Positions 18,615 through 27,453 of a stretch of 64,000 bases of DNA are shown in pieces. The DNA comes from Diaphorobacter sp. HDW4B (lineage in GTDB: Bacteria; Pseudomonadota; Gammaproteobacteria; Burkholderiales; Burkholderiaceae_C). Within the stretch, counting starts at the first letter, position 1. Each line of letters begins with the position of its first letter. Location of the stretch: positions 3,656,001-3,720,000 of the forward strand of contig NZ_CP049905.1 in the NCBI RefSeq assembly GCF_011305535.1, read 5' to 3'. Both the position numbers and the translations under genes were made by a program. The notes beneath the pieces were generated by a model, which was given only the letters and a program-made list of their open reading frames with translations, was not told the origin of the DNA and ran no database searches.

Positions 18615-19321
18615 CGCAGCGACACCTCGGGCACCAGCACATAGCCTTCGTTGCGCACGGTGCGGATCAGCGTGTCGTCGGTGCGGGTGTTGAGCTTGCG
18701 GCGCAGACGGCTGATCTGGCTGTCGATGGCGCGATCGAACACCGCCACATCGGTGTCGTCACCGCGCACCATGTCGAGCAGCGTGTCGCGGCTCAGCACC
18801 TTGCCGGGATTCTCGACCAGCGTCTGCAGCAGCGCGAATTCGCCATCGGACAGATGGATCGCGATGCCGTCCGCATCACGCAGACTGTGGCGACCCAGAT
18901 CGAGCACCCAGCCGCCGAACTCATAACGCATGTGGCGCTGCGCACCGCCGCGTCTGCGCCGCAGCACGGCGCGCACGCGCGCCAGCAGTTCGCGTGGATT
19001 GCAGGGCTTGGCGAGGTAGTCGTCCGCGCCGACCTCAAGCCCGACGATGCGGTCGGTGTCGGCACCCAGCGCGCTCAGCATCACCACGGCTGGGGCATCG
19101 GGCGCATCGGTGAGCGACTGCGCGGCAGACAGGCCGTCTTCGCCGGGCATCATCACGTCGAGAATGATCAGGTCGAAGGCGTCGCGCGCCAGTTGCGCGC
19201 GCATGTCGGCTACGTCCACGGCGCTGGCAACCTGGTAGCCGTGGTGGGAGAGAAAGCCCGTGATCAGGCTGCGCAGTTCGGAGTCATCGTCGACGACGAG
19301 GATGCGGGAATGAAGGTCCAT
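18611..19321 (-). CDS. OmpR-family response regulator
   Basis: A 236-residue regulator with a receiver domain (1-120: acidic pocket DDD at 11-13, phosphoacceptor Asp55 in ILDVMMPG) and a C-terminal winged-helix DNA-binding domain (about 135-232, with SRDTLLDMVRG and the VRNEGYVLV ending). It is first in the operon with the kinase. The divergent gene at 19476 (intradiol-dioxygenase-like protein) is a natural target candidate. Confidence 0.94.
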   Translation of the reverse strand: MDLHSRILVVDDDSELRSLITGFLSHHGYQVASAVDVADMRAQLARDAFDLIILDVMMPGEDGLSAAQSLTDAPDAPAVVMLSALGADTDRIVGLEVGADDYLAKPCNPRELLARVRAVLRRRRGGAQRHMRYEFGGWVLDLGRHSLRDADGIAIHLSDGEFALLQTLVENPGKVLSRDTLLDMVRGDDTDVAVFDRAIDSQISRLRRKLNTRTDDTLIRTVRNEGYVLVPEVSLR

Positions 19322-19475
19322 GATGAGATAGGCGTAGGACGCTCGCGCAGTATAGCCACGCCGGTTTTGCGCTTTTTGTCAGCCCTGACACACAAGGGCA
19401 AACGCCCGTGACAAGTGCTCCCTAGAGTTCATCGCCAACGACCCAGTTGAAATGGAACAGAAGGAGGACCAGACC

Positions 19476-20444
19476 ATGCACCATGATGACGACGAACACT
19501 CACACCACGACGGTGGCCTGCAGCAGGATTTGATGGTGGACGCACTGCGCGATCCACGTCGTCGCCTGCTTCTCGGCAGCTTGCTGGCAAGCGGCACCTT
19601 CGCGCTGATCGGCGGATGCGGCGGAGGCGGAGACAGCAGTACCAGCTCCACCGATTCGAGCGGCAGCACCAGCACGGGGAGCACCACGACCGGAACCACG
19701 ACCGGCAGCACGACTGCCACTACCGACACAAGCACCTCGACAACGACGAATACCAACACCAACACCAATACCACCACTTCGTCGTGCATTGCCGATCCGC
19801 AGGAAACCGAAGGTCCTTATCCGGGCGATGGCTCCAACTCAGCCAACGGCACGGTCGCCAATGTGCTGTCGAGCACTGGTGTCGTGCGCAGCGACATCCG
19901 CAGCAGCTTTGGCAGCGCCACCGGCACCGCACAAGGCGTGCCGCTCACGCTCACCATCAAGGTGGTCAACAGCAACGCCAACTGCGCGGCACTCGAAGGT
20001 TATGCGGTCTATATCTGGCATTGCACGCGTGATGGCGAGTACACGCTGTATGCCAGCGACTTGCTCAAGGAGAACTATCTGCGCGGTGTGCAGGTGACGG
20101 ACAGCGCCGGTCAACTGACGTTCGAGACCATCGTCCCCGGCTGCTATTCGGGTCGCTGGCCACACATCCATTTCGAGGTCTACCCGAGTCTTGCCAAGGC
20201 CACGAGCTACAAGAACAAGATACTCACCTCGCAGATGGCGCTGCCCAAGGACATCTGCACGACGGTCTACAACAACGCCACTGGCTATACCGCCAGCGTG
20301 CGCAACTTGTCGCAGATTTCGATTGCATCCGACAACGTGTTCGGCGACAACACCACCGCCCAGATCACGCAGCAGACGCCAGTGTTGGACGGGTCCGTCG
20401 CCAAGGGCTACACGGGCACCATCGTGATTGGCGTGCCGGTTTGA
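19476..20444 (+). CDS. Exported intradiol ring-cleavage dioxygenase-like protein
   Basis: A 322-residue protein. The ATG at 19476 follows an AAGGAGG site by 9 bases and so is preferred to the ATG at 19452. The N-terminus is His/Asp-rich, followed by RRRLLLGSLLASGTFALIGGC, which combines a twin-arginine-like motif with a lipobox-like Cys48. Residues 53-103 are a low-complexity Ser/Thr/Gly/Asn linker. The C-terminal domain resembles protocatechuate/catechol dioxygenases: candidate Fe(III) ligands are Tyr189, Tyr224 in PGCYSGRWPHIHF, His230 and His232. An aromatic-ring-cleaving enzyme outside the cytoplasm is unusual; a role on phenolic polymers or loss of activity are both possible. Confidence 0.85.
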   Translation: MHHDDDEHSHHDGGLQQDLMVDALRDPRRRLLLGSLLASGTFALIGGCGGGGDSSTSSTDSSGSTSTGSTTTGTTTGSTTATTDTSTSTTTNTNTNTNTTTSSCIADPQETEGPYPGDGSNSANGTVANVLSSTGVVRSDIRSSFGSATGTAQGVPLTLTIKVVNSNANCAALEGYAVYIWHCTRDGEYTLYASDLLKENYLRGVQVTDSAGQLTFETIVPGCYSGRWPHIHFEVYPSLAKATSYKNKILTSQMALPKDICTTVYNNATGYTASVRNLSQISIASDNVFGDNTTAQITQQTPVLDGSVAKGYTGTIVIGVPV

Positions 20445-20591
20445 GCCTGTTGCCCGAAGCCCTGGGTATGTGGTGGTGGCTGCCGTGGCGTCGATATGCC
20501 GAGTAAAGGAGTGGATGGCGGGTCGATGATCGATAGTTAATGCCCATGATTTGCGGGATGGCAATCCTTATGATCCAACTTGCGGTCATCC

Positions 20592-22301
20592 ATGAAGTCC
20601 ATGGGGAGCCCAAGAATCAGATCATGCCGGGAGACAAGCTTGCTGTTCCACCACATTGCCCCAAACCGTCAGCCCGCGTTGATGCTTGCATGTCTGTCTC
20701 TGGTGTCATTGATGTCTTTGGTTGAGCCGGTGCATGCAGCACCGGTCGTCTTTTCAACCAATACGGTGGCGGTCACGCTGGATGGCGTTCCGTTGGGAAC
20801 GCAGACCACGGGCAGCGGCTTGCGCAATACCGTGGTGCAGGGCACCGATGGGCTGTATCACCTTTGGGCCATCAAGAATGGCGCTGACTCCTATGTCAGC
20901 AAGATGGTCCACGCGACCTCGTCCGACGGCATTCACTTCACGACGCAGGGACTTTTGCAGCCGCCGACCGACTATTGGAAGATTGCCTGCGGCGCGCAAG
21001 CGATGCCCGCGGCGGAACCCATTGCCACGTTCGTGCGGGTGTCCCAAGTGGGTGGGGAATGGCGCATGGCGGTGTGGCACCTGAATCAGACGGGTGGGCA
21101 CAACTGGTACAGCTACAACACCAGTGTCTGGCGCATTGGCGTCGATCCCAACAACCTGAGCGTGCAGCCTCTGGGGCCGCTGCCGACGACCACCTGTGGC
21201 ACCGCATCGGCTCCTGGCCGCTTTCACATCGGTGTCTTCGGCATGGATGACGGGCCATTCATCTATTTGCGGCATGTGACGCAGGCCGGTGCATTGGTGG
21301 GATCGGTGGGCGGGAATCTGGGGCGTTATGGAGTCAACACCACAGCGTCGCCCCCCACCACAACGCCTCGCCCGGCGGTGGATGCGAGCAATCCCAAACA
21401 GACATTGGAAGCCAACCTCTTCACTGGCACCGGCTATGCAGAAACCACGCCTTTGCCTGCGGGCACTGCGCACGCGTTGGTCTACAACGCGGGCCGCACC
21501 TTGAATGTGAGTGGCGTGCTGGGCACGTACTACAACTTCGCAGACTACAACACCACAGCGGCGCTGGAGAAAGACCTGTGGTATGTCGAATCGACGAATG
21601 GTGGTGCCAGTTGGACAGCTCCAGCAAGCATCTACGGCGCGCAGGGCCCCAATGTGCTGGTGAATGGCCTGCCCAATGGAGGCAACTTCAGCGCCCCCGA
21701 AGTGACATCGGGCGGACGCAGCTACTTCACCACACGCGACGCCTGCAACAACAGCGTAATGGTGACGCCCGCCAGCGCTGCGGATGACCCCAGAATGAGC
21801 ATGAGCATGCAGTTCAATCCGGCCAGCATTCTGGTGGGGAAGACCACGCAGTTGACCGTCACCTTGCAGGCACCTGTCGGCTGCACACCCGCTCCGGCTC
21901 TGCCTGTCGTGTCCAACCTGGCTTATGTCCACGCGCTGCCTGCCAACCTGAAGTTCACAGGGACGGTGATCAGCAACAACTGCACCGGTACGCTCGCGGC
22001 GCCTGCCGATGGGACGCTGAGCTTGGCAAGCAGTTCGTTGACGGCAGGGCAAACCTGTACATCGGTGCTGGAAGTCAGCGCCACCGCTGCCGGAAACTAC
22101 AGCGACCGCATTGCGACAGCGGACGTGACGAACGCGCAGAACCTGACACCTGCGCAAGACGCTACTGCAGACCTGCTGGTTTCGGCGATTCCGGTGGTGA
22201 GCGTTGCCACGCCTGTGCCTGCGACAGGTTGGACGGCACTGGCCTTGTTGGCGGGGATTCTGGCTTTTTGTGGCGTCGGCTTGAATCGCTCGCGTGGCTG
22301 A
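20592..22301 (+). CDS. Exported propeller-like protein with a C-terminal sorting-type tail
   Basis: About 569 residues. The start is uncertain among ATGs at 20592, 20601 and 20682; all place a hydrophobic signal segment ending PVHAAP before the mature part. Residues about 50-400 repeat phrases such as DGLYHLWAIKNG and ATSSDGIHFTTQG, which resemble five-bladed propeller glycosidase-like proteins (GH43/GH68 type), but I see no assured catalytic triad. Residues about 400-535 look like an Ig-like or DUF11-like domain. The last 29 residues (PVPATGWTALALLAG, then a hydrophobic helix, then RSRG) resemble a CTERM surface-sorting tail, a loose variant of IPTL-CTERM. The natural substrate is unknown. 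Confidence 0.75.
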   Translation: MKSMGSPRIRSCRETSLLFHHIAPNRQPALMLACLSLVSLMSLVEPVHAAPVVFSTNTVAVTLDGVPLGTQTTGSGLRNTVVQGTDGLYHLWAIKNGADSYVSKMVHATSSDGIHFTTQGLLQPPTDYWKIACGAQAMPAAEPIATFVRVSQVGGEWRMAVWHLNQTGGHNWYSYNTSVWRIGVDPNNLSVQPLGPLPTTTCGTASAPGRFHIGVFGMDDGPFIYLRHVTQAGALVGSVGGNLGRYGVNTTASPPTTTPRPAVDASNPKQTLEANLFTGTGYAETTPLPAGTAHALVYNAGRTLNVSGVLGTYYNFADYNTTAALEKDLWYVESTNGGASWTAPASIYGAQGPNVLVNGLPNGGNFSAPEVTSGGRSYFTTRDACNNSVMVTPASAADDPRMSMSMQFNPASILVGKTTQLTVTLQAPVGCTPAPALPVVSNLAYVHALPANLKFTGTVISNNCTGTLAAPADGTLSLASSSLTAGQTCTSVLEVSATAAGNYSDRIATADVTNAQNLTPAQDATADLLVSAIPVVSVATPVPATGWTALALLAGILAFCGVGLNRSRG

Positions 22302-22307
22302 GACGCA

Positions 22308-23216
22308 TCAGCGTCCATGCCACGGCAGCAGCCACTGTTCGATCTTGCGCAGCAAAGCATCCAACGTGAGCGCAATCGCGCCGATCACGAAAATGCCCAT
22401 CACCACGATATCGGTGCGCAGAAAGTTGGAAGCGTTGAGCACCATCTGTCCGAGGCCTTGCGTGGCGGCCACCATTTCGGCGGCGACGAGCGTGGTCCAG
22501 GCAAAGCCCATGGCGATGCGCAGGCCGACCAGAATGTCGGGCAAGGCAGCAGGCACGATCACATGAAACAGCATCTGCCAGCGCGTTGCACCGAGTGATC
22601 GCAAGGCATTGATCTGCTCGGCGGTGGCGTTGCGCGTGCCTGCGCGAGCGGCCAGCGCAATCGGTGCGAAACACGCCAGATAGATCAGCAGCCATTTGGA
22701 GGCCTCGTCAATGCCCAGCCAGATAACGATGAGCGGAAGATAGGCAAGCGGCGGCAATGGGCGGTAGAACTCCAGCAGCGGATCGAGCACCACCTGCGCC
22801 CAGCGGTTGACGCCCATCGCAATGCCTACCGGCACTGCGGTGATCACCGCGAGCACGAACGCACCGAACACGCGCAGGCTGCTCCATTGCGCATGCACCC
22901 AGAGTGCATCGCCGCCCTGAATGTCGCCGCGCCATGCCTGGCCGAAAGCCTTGAGCACGGCTTCGGGCGGCGGCAGGAACAAGGGCGGAACCCAACGCAG
23001 CTCCGTGGCCAGCCACCAGAGGGCGAGCCACGCTGCCACGCACAGAACGCTCCACCAGCGCTTGGGGCTGGTGCGCAGCGACCGGTAGGGAGCGACTGCC
23101 GGGATGTCGCTCGATGATTCGGCCGCTTTCACGGAAGTGCCCCTTTCGGACTCGGTTTCACTGTCGCAGTCACATGACGTTGTGCGGGCAAGCAGGGAGA
23201 GTGCGGTGACGGACAT
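22308..23216 (-). CDS. tauC: Taurine/sulfonate ABC transporter permease (set 1)
   Basis: A 302-residue inner-membrane permease with about six helices and the EAA-type loop (EQINALRSLGATRWQM) that docks on the ATPase. [17 protein letters not shown] is typical of the TauC/SsuC family. The first 45 residues are a polar extension. It is the third gene of a minus-strand tauA-tauB-tauC operon that is divergent from tauD, a sulfur-starvation arrangement. It is clearly related to the second permease at 52935-53831. SsuC-type alkanesulfonate specificity is an alternative. Confidence 0.9.
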   Translation of the reverse strand: MSVTALSLLARTTSCDCDSETESERGTSVKAAESSSDIPAVAPYRSLRTSPKRWWSVLCVAAWLALWWLATELRWVPPLFLPPPEAVLKAFGQAWRGDIQGGDALWVHAQWSSLRVFGAFVLAVITAVPVGIAMGVNRWAQVVLDPLLEFYRPLPPLAYLPLIVIWLGIDEASKWLLIYLACFAPIALAARAGTRNATAEQINALRSLGATRWQMLFHVIVPAALPDILVGLRIAMGFAWTTLVAAEMVAATQGLGQMVLNASNFLRTDIVVMGIFVIGAIALTLDALLRKIEQWLLPWHGR

Positions 23217-23242
23217 GTCTGTTCTCTTCTTGTTTTCATGCG

Positions 23243-24064
23243 TCAGGCAATGGCTGCCGAAGCGCCGGAAATCGCCTGCATGAGCCGCTCGCGCATGGCG
23301 ATGAATTCAGGGTGGGACTTGACTTCGCGCGCAGGGGTTCCCGCGAGATAGCGGCGACCAAAGTCCACATCCAGACTGTCGGTGATGCGGCCGGGGCGAG
23401 GGCTCATCACGATGATGCGCGTGGCGAGGAACAGTGCTTCTTCCACATCGTGCGTGATGAGGAACACCGTGCGACGCGTTGCGCGTTGTTCTTCGGCCCA
23501 GAGCTTGAGAATCAGCTCCTGCAGCGACTCGCGCGTGAACACGTCGAGCGCGCCCATGGGCTCGTCCATGAGCAGCAGATTGGCATCGTTTGCCAGCGCA
23601 CGCGCGATGCCCACGCGCTGCTGCATTCCGCCGGAGAGCTGCCACGGATAGGCTTTGGCGCGATCCGCCAAGCCCACGTGCAGCAACTGTTCATGGGCAG
23701 TGCGCAGGCGCTCGATGCGCGGAATGCCCCGCAAGCGCAGACCGAGCGCAACGTTGTCGATCACGTTGAGCCAAGGCAGCAGCGCATGTTTTTGAAACAC
23801 CACGCCGCGCTCGGCACCTGCGTCGACCACCGGTTTTCCATCCCAATGGATGTTGCCCGTCGATGGTGCGGTGAAACCCGCAATGCAGTTGAGCAAGGTG
23901 GTTTTGCCGCAGCCGGATGCACCGACCGCGACGACGAACTCGCCGCGTGCCATGTCGAGGTTCACATCGTGCAGCGCCAATGACTGCACGTTGCCCGCAG
24001 GCGAACCTTCGTAGCGCACGGACAATCCGCGCACTGCAAGTCCTGCCCCGTCACTGCGCGGCAC
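23243..24064 (-). CDS. tauB: Taurine/sulfonate ABC transporter ATPase (set 1)
   Basis: A 273-residue ATPase that powers sulfonate import. Walker A is GASGCGKTT, the signature is [10 protein letters not shown], and Walker B is [12 protein letters not shown], with a switch His in [10 protein letters not shown]. Its start overlaps the end of tauA by 14 bases, so translation is coupled. Same operon as tauA and tauC. Confidence 0.94.
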   Translation of the reverse strand: MPRSDGAGLAVRGLSVRYEGSPAGNVQSLALHDVNLDMARGEFVVAVGASGCGKTTLLNCIAGFTAPSTGNIHWDGKPVVDAGAERGVVFQKHALLPWLNVIDNVALGLRLRGIPRIERLRTAHEQLLHVGLADRAKAYPWQLSGGMQQRVGIARALANDANLLLMDEPMGALDVFTRESLQELILKLWAEEQRATRRTVFLITHDVEEALFLATRIIVMSPRPGRITDSLDVDFGRRYLAGTPAREVKSHPEFIAMRERLMQAISGASAAIA

Positions 24065-25091
24065 GGCGCACCCAGGTATCGTTCACGCCGACCGAGTAGT
24101 CGGGCAGCACTTGCTGCACCGAGCCTTGTGCTTGCAGAAACTGGGCCGTGGCCTGCAGCGATTGCGCGACGACCGAAGTCTTGCCGCCGCCCAGCCACTG
24201 CGCACTGGCCTGATCGGCGGGCGAGACAAAGGCGTAGAGTTTGAGGCTGTCGGGCACGCTGGCGGGCTCGGCACCAGACCACTTGGCGATGGCTTTGACT
24301 TCGGCGGAATCTGCGGTCCAGGCGTTTGGATTGGCGCTGTAGCGCTTGTCGGTTTCGCCCAGCACCTTCACGAATTGCTGGAGGAATGCGTCGTTGTTCT
24401 TGGCGAAATCATTGCGAACGGCCAGCGCATCGAATGTGGCTTTGCCGGTCTGTGCGGCGATCTGGCCTGACGTCGTGAGCACTTCGCCGTTCTGCTTGAT
24501 CTTGGCGAGCACCGGGTCCCAGACGAAGGCTGCATCGATGTCACCGCGCTCCCATGCGGCAAGGATTTCTGGTGGGCGCAGGTTGAGAATCTTCACATCC
24601 TTGGGGTTCACGCCCGCAGCCTGCAAGGCCACCAGTGCGTGGAAATGGCTGGTGGATACGTAGGGAATGCCGATCTTCTTGCCCTTCAGATCCGCGAGCG
24701 ATTTCACATCGCTGCCCTTGCGTGTGACCAGCGCTTCGGCGTTGTTGATGTTGTCGGCCACCCAGAAGATCTGGATCGGCACACCTTGCGAAAGCGCGGC
24801 AGCGAATGGCGACGAGCCAGCCTCTCCGATCTGGATGGCACCGCTGGCGAGCGCGCGGGTGATCTCTGCGCCGCTGCCCAGTTTGCGGTAGGTGATCTTG
24901 TAGCCCGTGGCCTTTTCCACGGCCTGCGTTTCCTGCGCATAGCGCCACGGCAGCACCATGTCCTGATAACCGATGACCACTTCTTTTGCTCCGGCTGCCT
25001 GCACCGGCAGGCTTGTGGCAGCGCCCAGCGCCGATGCAAGAACCAGTGCGGCGGAAATGTGGCGACGTGTGCGGTTGATGGATGTGGTCAT
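24051..25091 (-). CDS. tauA: Taurine/sulfonate-binding protein (set 1)
   Basis: A 346-residue periplasmic binding protein. The ATG at 25091 follows a GGGGGAA site and gives a signal peptide (1-32, ending PVQA). The mature part starts with [16 protein letters not shown], and [21 protein letters not shown] is typical of TauA. It is first in the operon with tauB and tauC, divergent from the taurine dioxygenase gene 188 bases away, which supports taurine as ligand. Confidence 0.91.
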   Translation of the reverse strand: MTTSINRTRRHISAALVLASALGAATSLPVQAAGAKEVVIGYQDMVLPWRYAQETQAVEKATGYKITYRKLGSGAEITRALASGAIQIGEAGSSPFAAALSQGVPIQIFWVADNINNAEALVTRKGSDVKSLADLKGKKIGIPYVSTSHFHALVALQAAGVNPKDVKILNLRPPEILAAWERGDIDAAFVWDPVLAKIKQNGEVLTTSGQIAAQTGKATFDALAVRNDFAKNNDAFLQQFVKVLGETDKRYSANPNAWTADSAEVKAIAKWSGAEPASVPDSLKLYAFVSPADQASAQWLGGGKTSVVAQSLQATAQFLQAQGSVQQVLPDYSVGVNDTWVRRAAQ

Positions 25092-25162
25092 GTGGTTCCC
25101 CCGGTTGGATGTGTCGTTGAATGAATGGCTGGATGTTTGCGAGTCTAGAAAGAACACGCTGT

Positions 25163-25197
25163 TTCGCATGCGCGCAATTCGCATGTGCACATGCGAA
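25163..25197. promoter_or_regulatory. Candidate operator between tauA and tauD
   Basis: A perfect 20-base palindrome, TTCGCATGTGCACATGCGAA, at 25178-25197 is preceded at 25163 by a further half site TTCGCATGCG, 15 bases upstream in the same orientation. It is the most ordered sequence in the divergent tauA/tauD promoter region. The protein that binds is not known. Confidence 0.6.
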
Positions 25198-25279
25198 AAA
25201 CAAGCAACGGCGGGACGCATCGCGCAGCACACTCGCTGCAATCCCAAGACACCCACAGAACAACAACGTTCAGCGCAAC

Positions 25280-26146
25280 ATGGAAATCCAGATCCTCGGC
25301 CCCGCGTTGGGAGCCCTCATTCACGGCATCGACCTGACCCGCGAAATCACGAACGCTCAGCGCGACGAGCTGCATGCAGCGCTGCTCAGGCACCAGGTGC
25401 TGTTCTTCGAGAACCAGCCGATCACACCGCAGCAGCAACGTGCATTGGCCGCGCGGTTTGGCGCGCTGCATATCCATCCGGTCTACCGCCATGTGCCCGA
25501 GGTGCCGGAGATCATCGTGCTCGATACCGACGACGACAACCCGCCCGACAACGACAACTGGCACACCGACATCACCTTCACCGAAGCGCCCGCGCAAGCC
25601 GCCATTCTTTCAGCGCAGCATTTGCCGCCAACGGGCGGAGACACGCTCTGGGCCAGCAACAGTGCGGCTTTCGAGGCGTTGTCGGTTCCTTATCGGCGTC
25701 TGCTGGGAGGCTTGCACGCGGAGCACGATTTTCTGAAATCCTTCCCTGCCTGGCGCTTTGCACGCACGCCCGAAGAACGCGTGCGCTGGGAAGCCGCGCG
25801 CGACAAGCACAAGCCCGTGCTGCATCCCGTCATCCGCACCCATCCTGAAACGGAACAGCAGGCGCTCTTCGTGAACGAGGGCTTCACCACGCGCATCGTC
25901 GAACTGGGCGCGAGTGAAAGCGATGCCGTGCTGCGCCAACTGTTTGCGCATGTGGCCAAGCCGGAGTTCGTGGTGCGCTGGCGTTGGAAGCGGCACGACC
26001 TTGCGTTCTGGGACAACCGCATCACGCAGCACTATGCCTGCGCCAACTATCTGCCGCACCGCCGCGTGATGCACAGGGCGACCGTGTTGGGCGAAAAGCC
26101 GTTCTATCGCCCAAGTCCGGTGAGCACTGCAAACACGACGTCATGA
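25280..26146 (+). CDS. tauD: Taurine dioxygenase (Fe(II)/2-oxoglutarate)
   Basis: A 288-residue enzyme that hydroxylates taurine, which breaks down to aminoacetaldehyde and sulfite, supplying sulfur. The iron ligands His95 and Asp97 in NWHTDITF and His251 in NRITQHYA, and the 2-oxoglutarate-binding Arg266 in MHRATV, are all present. The ATG at 25280 matches the family N-terminus (MEIQILGPALGALIHGIDL); the open frame upstream reads through the operator region and is not coding. The ribosome site is weak. Another sulfonate substrate is possible. Confidence 0.92.
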   Translation: MEIQILGPALGALIHGIDLTREITNAQRDELHAALLRHQVLFFENQPITPQQQRALAARFGALHIHPVYRHVPEVPEIIVLDTDDDNPPDNDNWHTDITFTEAPAQAAILSAQHLPPTGGDTLWASNSAAFEALSVPYRRLLGGLHAEHDFLKSFPAWRFARTPEERVRWEAARDKHKPVLHPVIRTHPETEQQALFVNEGFTTRIVELGASESDAVLRQLFAHVAKPEFVVRWRWKRHDLAFWDNRITQHYACANYLPHRRVMHRATVLGEKPFYRPSPVSTANTTS

Positions 26147-26286
26147 ACGAGAAGCCAAGGGTATGAACGGATGAAACGAGTGGCTCGTCGGCTGCTGCTT
26201 TGGCCCCTGCACTGATAGGATGGAACGCGGAGCATTCGCTCTTTGCCCAGCGCAACCCATCTCGGCAGGGGATGCCCTCCAGTTCC

Positions 26287-26688
26287 ATGACCCACCCACT
26301 CCAATCGCTTCTGTACGTGAGCCGCCTGGCCTCCGATGCCAACGCCAGTTGTGTGTCGGACATCATCAAGACTGCGCGCACGTTCAACGCCGCGAACGGC
26401 ATCACCGGAGTGCTGGTGTTTGATGGTGAGCGATTTGCCCAGTACATCGAAGGTCCACCTGCGGCCATCGATGCATTGACCGAGAACCTGAAGCGAGACC
26501 GGCGTCATACCGATTTCACCGTTCTGCATGTGGCGCAGGACGAAGGCCATCGGCAGTTTCTGAATTGGTCCATGGGCTACAGCGATCTGGACGAGGGCCA
26601 ACTGGACATCGGTGATCTGAAAACACAGGACCGGGAAAAAGCGCGCGACTTCTTTCTGGCGCGTGTGGCGCTGCTGGAGATCGTCTGA
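26287..26688 (+). CDS. Single-domain BLUF photoreceptor
   Basis: A 133-residue blue-light sensor that binds FAD. Spacing of the key residues fits the BLUF fold: Tyr10 (LLYVSR), Asn34, Gln52 (RFAQYIEG) and the semi-conserved Trp94/Met96 (NWSMGY). No output domain is fused, so it must act through a partner protein. The start could also be the ATG at 26272, which lies directly against a GGGG. It stands alone between tauD and the iron operon. Confidence 0.92.
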   Translation: MTHPLQSLLYVSRLASDANASCVSDIIKTARTFNAANGITGVLVFDGERFAQYIEGPPAAIDALTENLKRDRRHTDFTVLHVAQDEGHRQFLNWSMGYSDLDEGQLDIGDLKTQDREKARDFFLARVALLEIV

Positions 26689-26834
26689 TCCGTTGAACGC
26701 GGGCACTTTGTTCATGGATGCAATCTGCGCCGTGAGTGAGTGTTTGCAATAGAGCCCGGATCGACAGTACGACGTCGCGAGATGGACGCGGGTTGGCGAC
26801 GCGTGCGAGCAACATTTCGGTGGAAATTGTTAAT

Positions 26835-26853
26835 GCAAACGAATATCATTTGC
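26835..26853. promoter_or_regulatory. Candidate Fur box
   Basis: GCAAACGAATATCATTTGC, a 19-base imperfect palindrome with GCAAA/TTTGC ends and AT-rich core, close to Fur sites of beta-proteobacteria. It lies 28 bases before the first gene of an iron-uptake operon, where repressor binding would block transcription when iron is plentiful. Confidence 0.65.
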
Positions 26854-26881
26854 CTTCCTGTAAAATATTGTGAAGCGGCAA

Positions 26882-27139
26882 ATGCTTATTTTGGGTTGGG
26901 TGACCGCCATCGTGTCCGGATGGTTTCTATGTTTGGCGGCACCTCGATTTGACACTCGACTGCGTGGGGCAGGCGGCTTTCTGGTGGGGGCCGCCTTCTT
27001 CATTGCCAGCGTTGTCGCATTCGTGCGCGCGGGATTAGGACTTGCCGAAGCGATTTCCTGCACGCTCGCGTTGTTGATCCTCGCCGTGCCTTGTGTGAGC
27101 TGGTATCACGCGCCCAAGAAAAAGCGAGTCAAGGCATGA
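26882..27139 (+). CDS. Small membrane protein, DUF3325-like
   Basis: An 85-residue protein with three hydrophobic segments and a basic C-terminus (KKKRVKA). The position and profile fit DUF3325 proteins, which precede DUF3649 and PepSY proteins in siderophore-uptake operons. A GTG at 26870 is an alternative start. The stop overlaps the next ATG (ATGA). Exact role unknown. Confidence 0.7.
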   Translation: MLILGWVTAIVSGWFLCLAAPRFDTRLRGAGGFLVGAAFFIASVVAFVRAGLGLAEAISCTLALLILAVPCVSWYHAPKKKRVKA

Positions 27140-27453
27140 GCGGCGAAGTGATTCATGAGGACAGTGGCGACGAGCTGCGTGGAGCCTCGGCTTCGCGCCA
27201 TCTGTTCTTCAAGGGTGTGGCGGGGCTGTTGCTGGGCTTTCCGCTGTCGCTCTGGATCAGTTGGCTGGTCATGTACTCGGGCCTCGGACCTGCGTTTGCG
27301 CCAGCACGCGATCAGGTCTCGATGTGGATGGTTGCGCCGCTGTGGTGCACGGTTCTTTCGCTGGTTTTTCTGACGAGCACGCGCTTGCGTTGCATTGTCT
27401 GGCTCGTGGGCGCGAATCTTCTTGCCGCCGGACTGTGGTGGGTGCTGCAATGA
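27136..27453 (+). CDS. Small membrane protein, DUF3649-like
   Basis: A 105-residue protein with a polar N-terminus and three hydrophobic helices. The order (DUF3325, this gene, PepSY, TonB receptor) fits DUF3649. It overlaps both neighbours by 4 bases (ATGA at each junction), so translation is coupled. Function in iron uptake is inferred from context. Confidence 0.7.
   Translation: MSGEVIHEDSGDELRGASASRHLFFKGVAGLLLGFPLSLWISWLVMYSGLGPAFAPARDQVSMWMVAPLWCTVLSLVFLTSTRLRCIVWLVGANLLAAGLWWVLQ

Noticed and set aside
25121-25279. Upstream extension of tauD
   Set aside because: It would run through the candidate operator and add about 53 residues, Cys- and Ala-rich, that do not resemble the TauD N-terminus.
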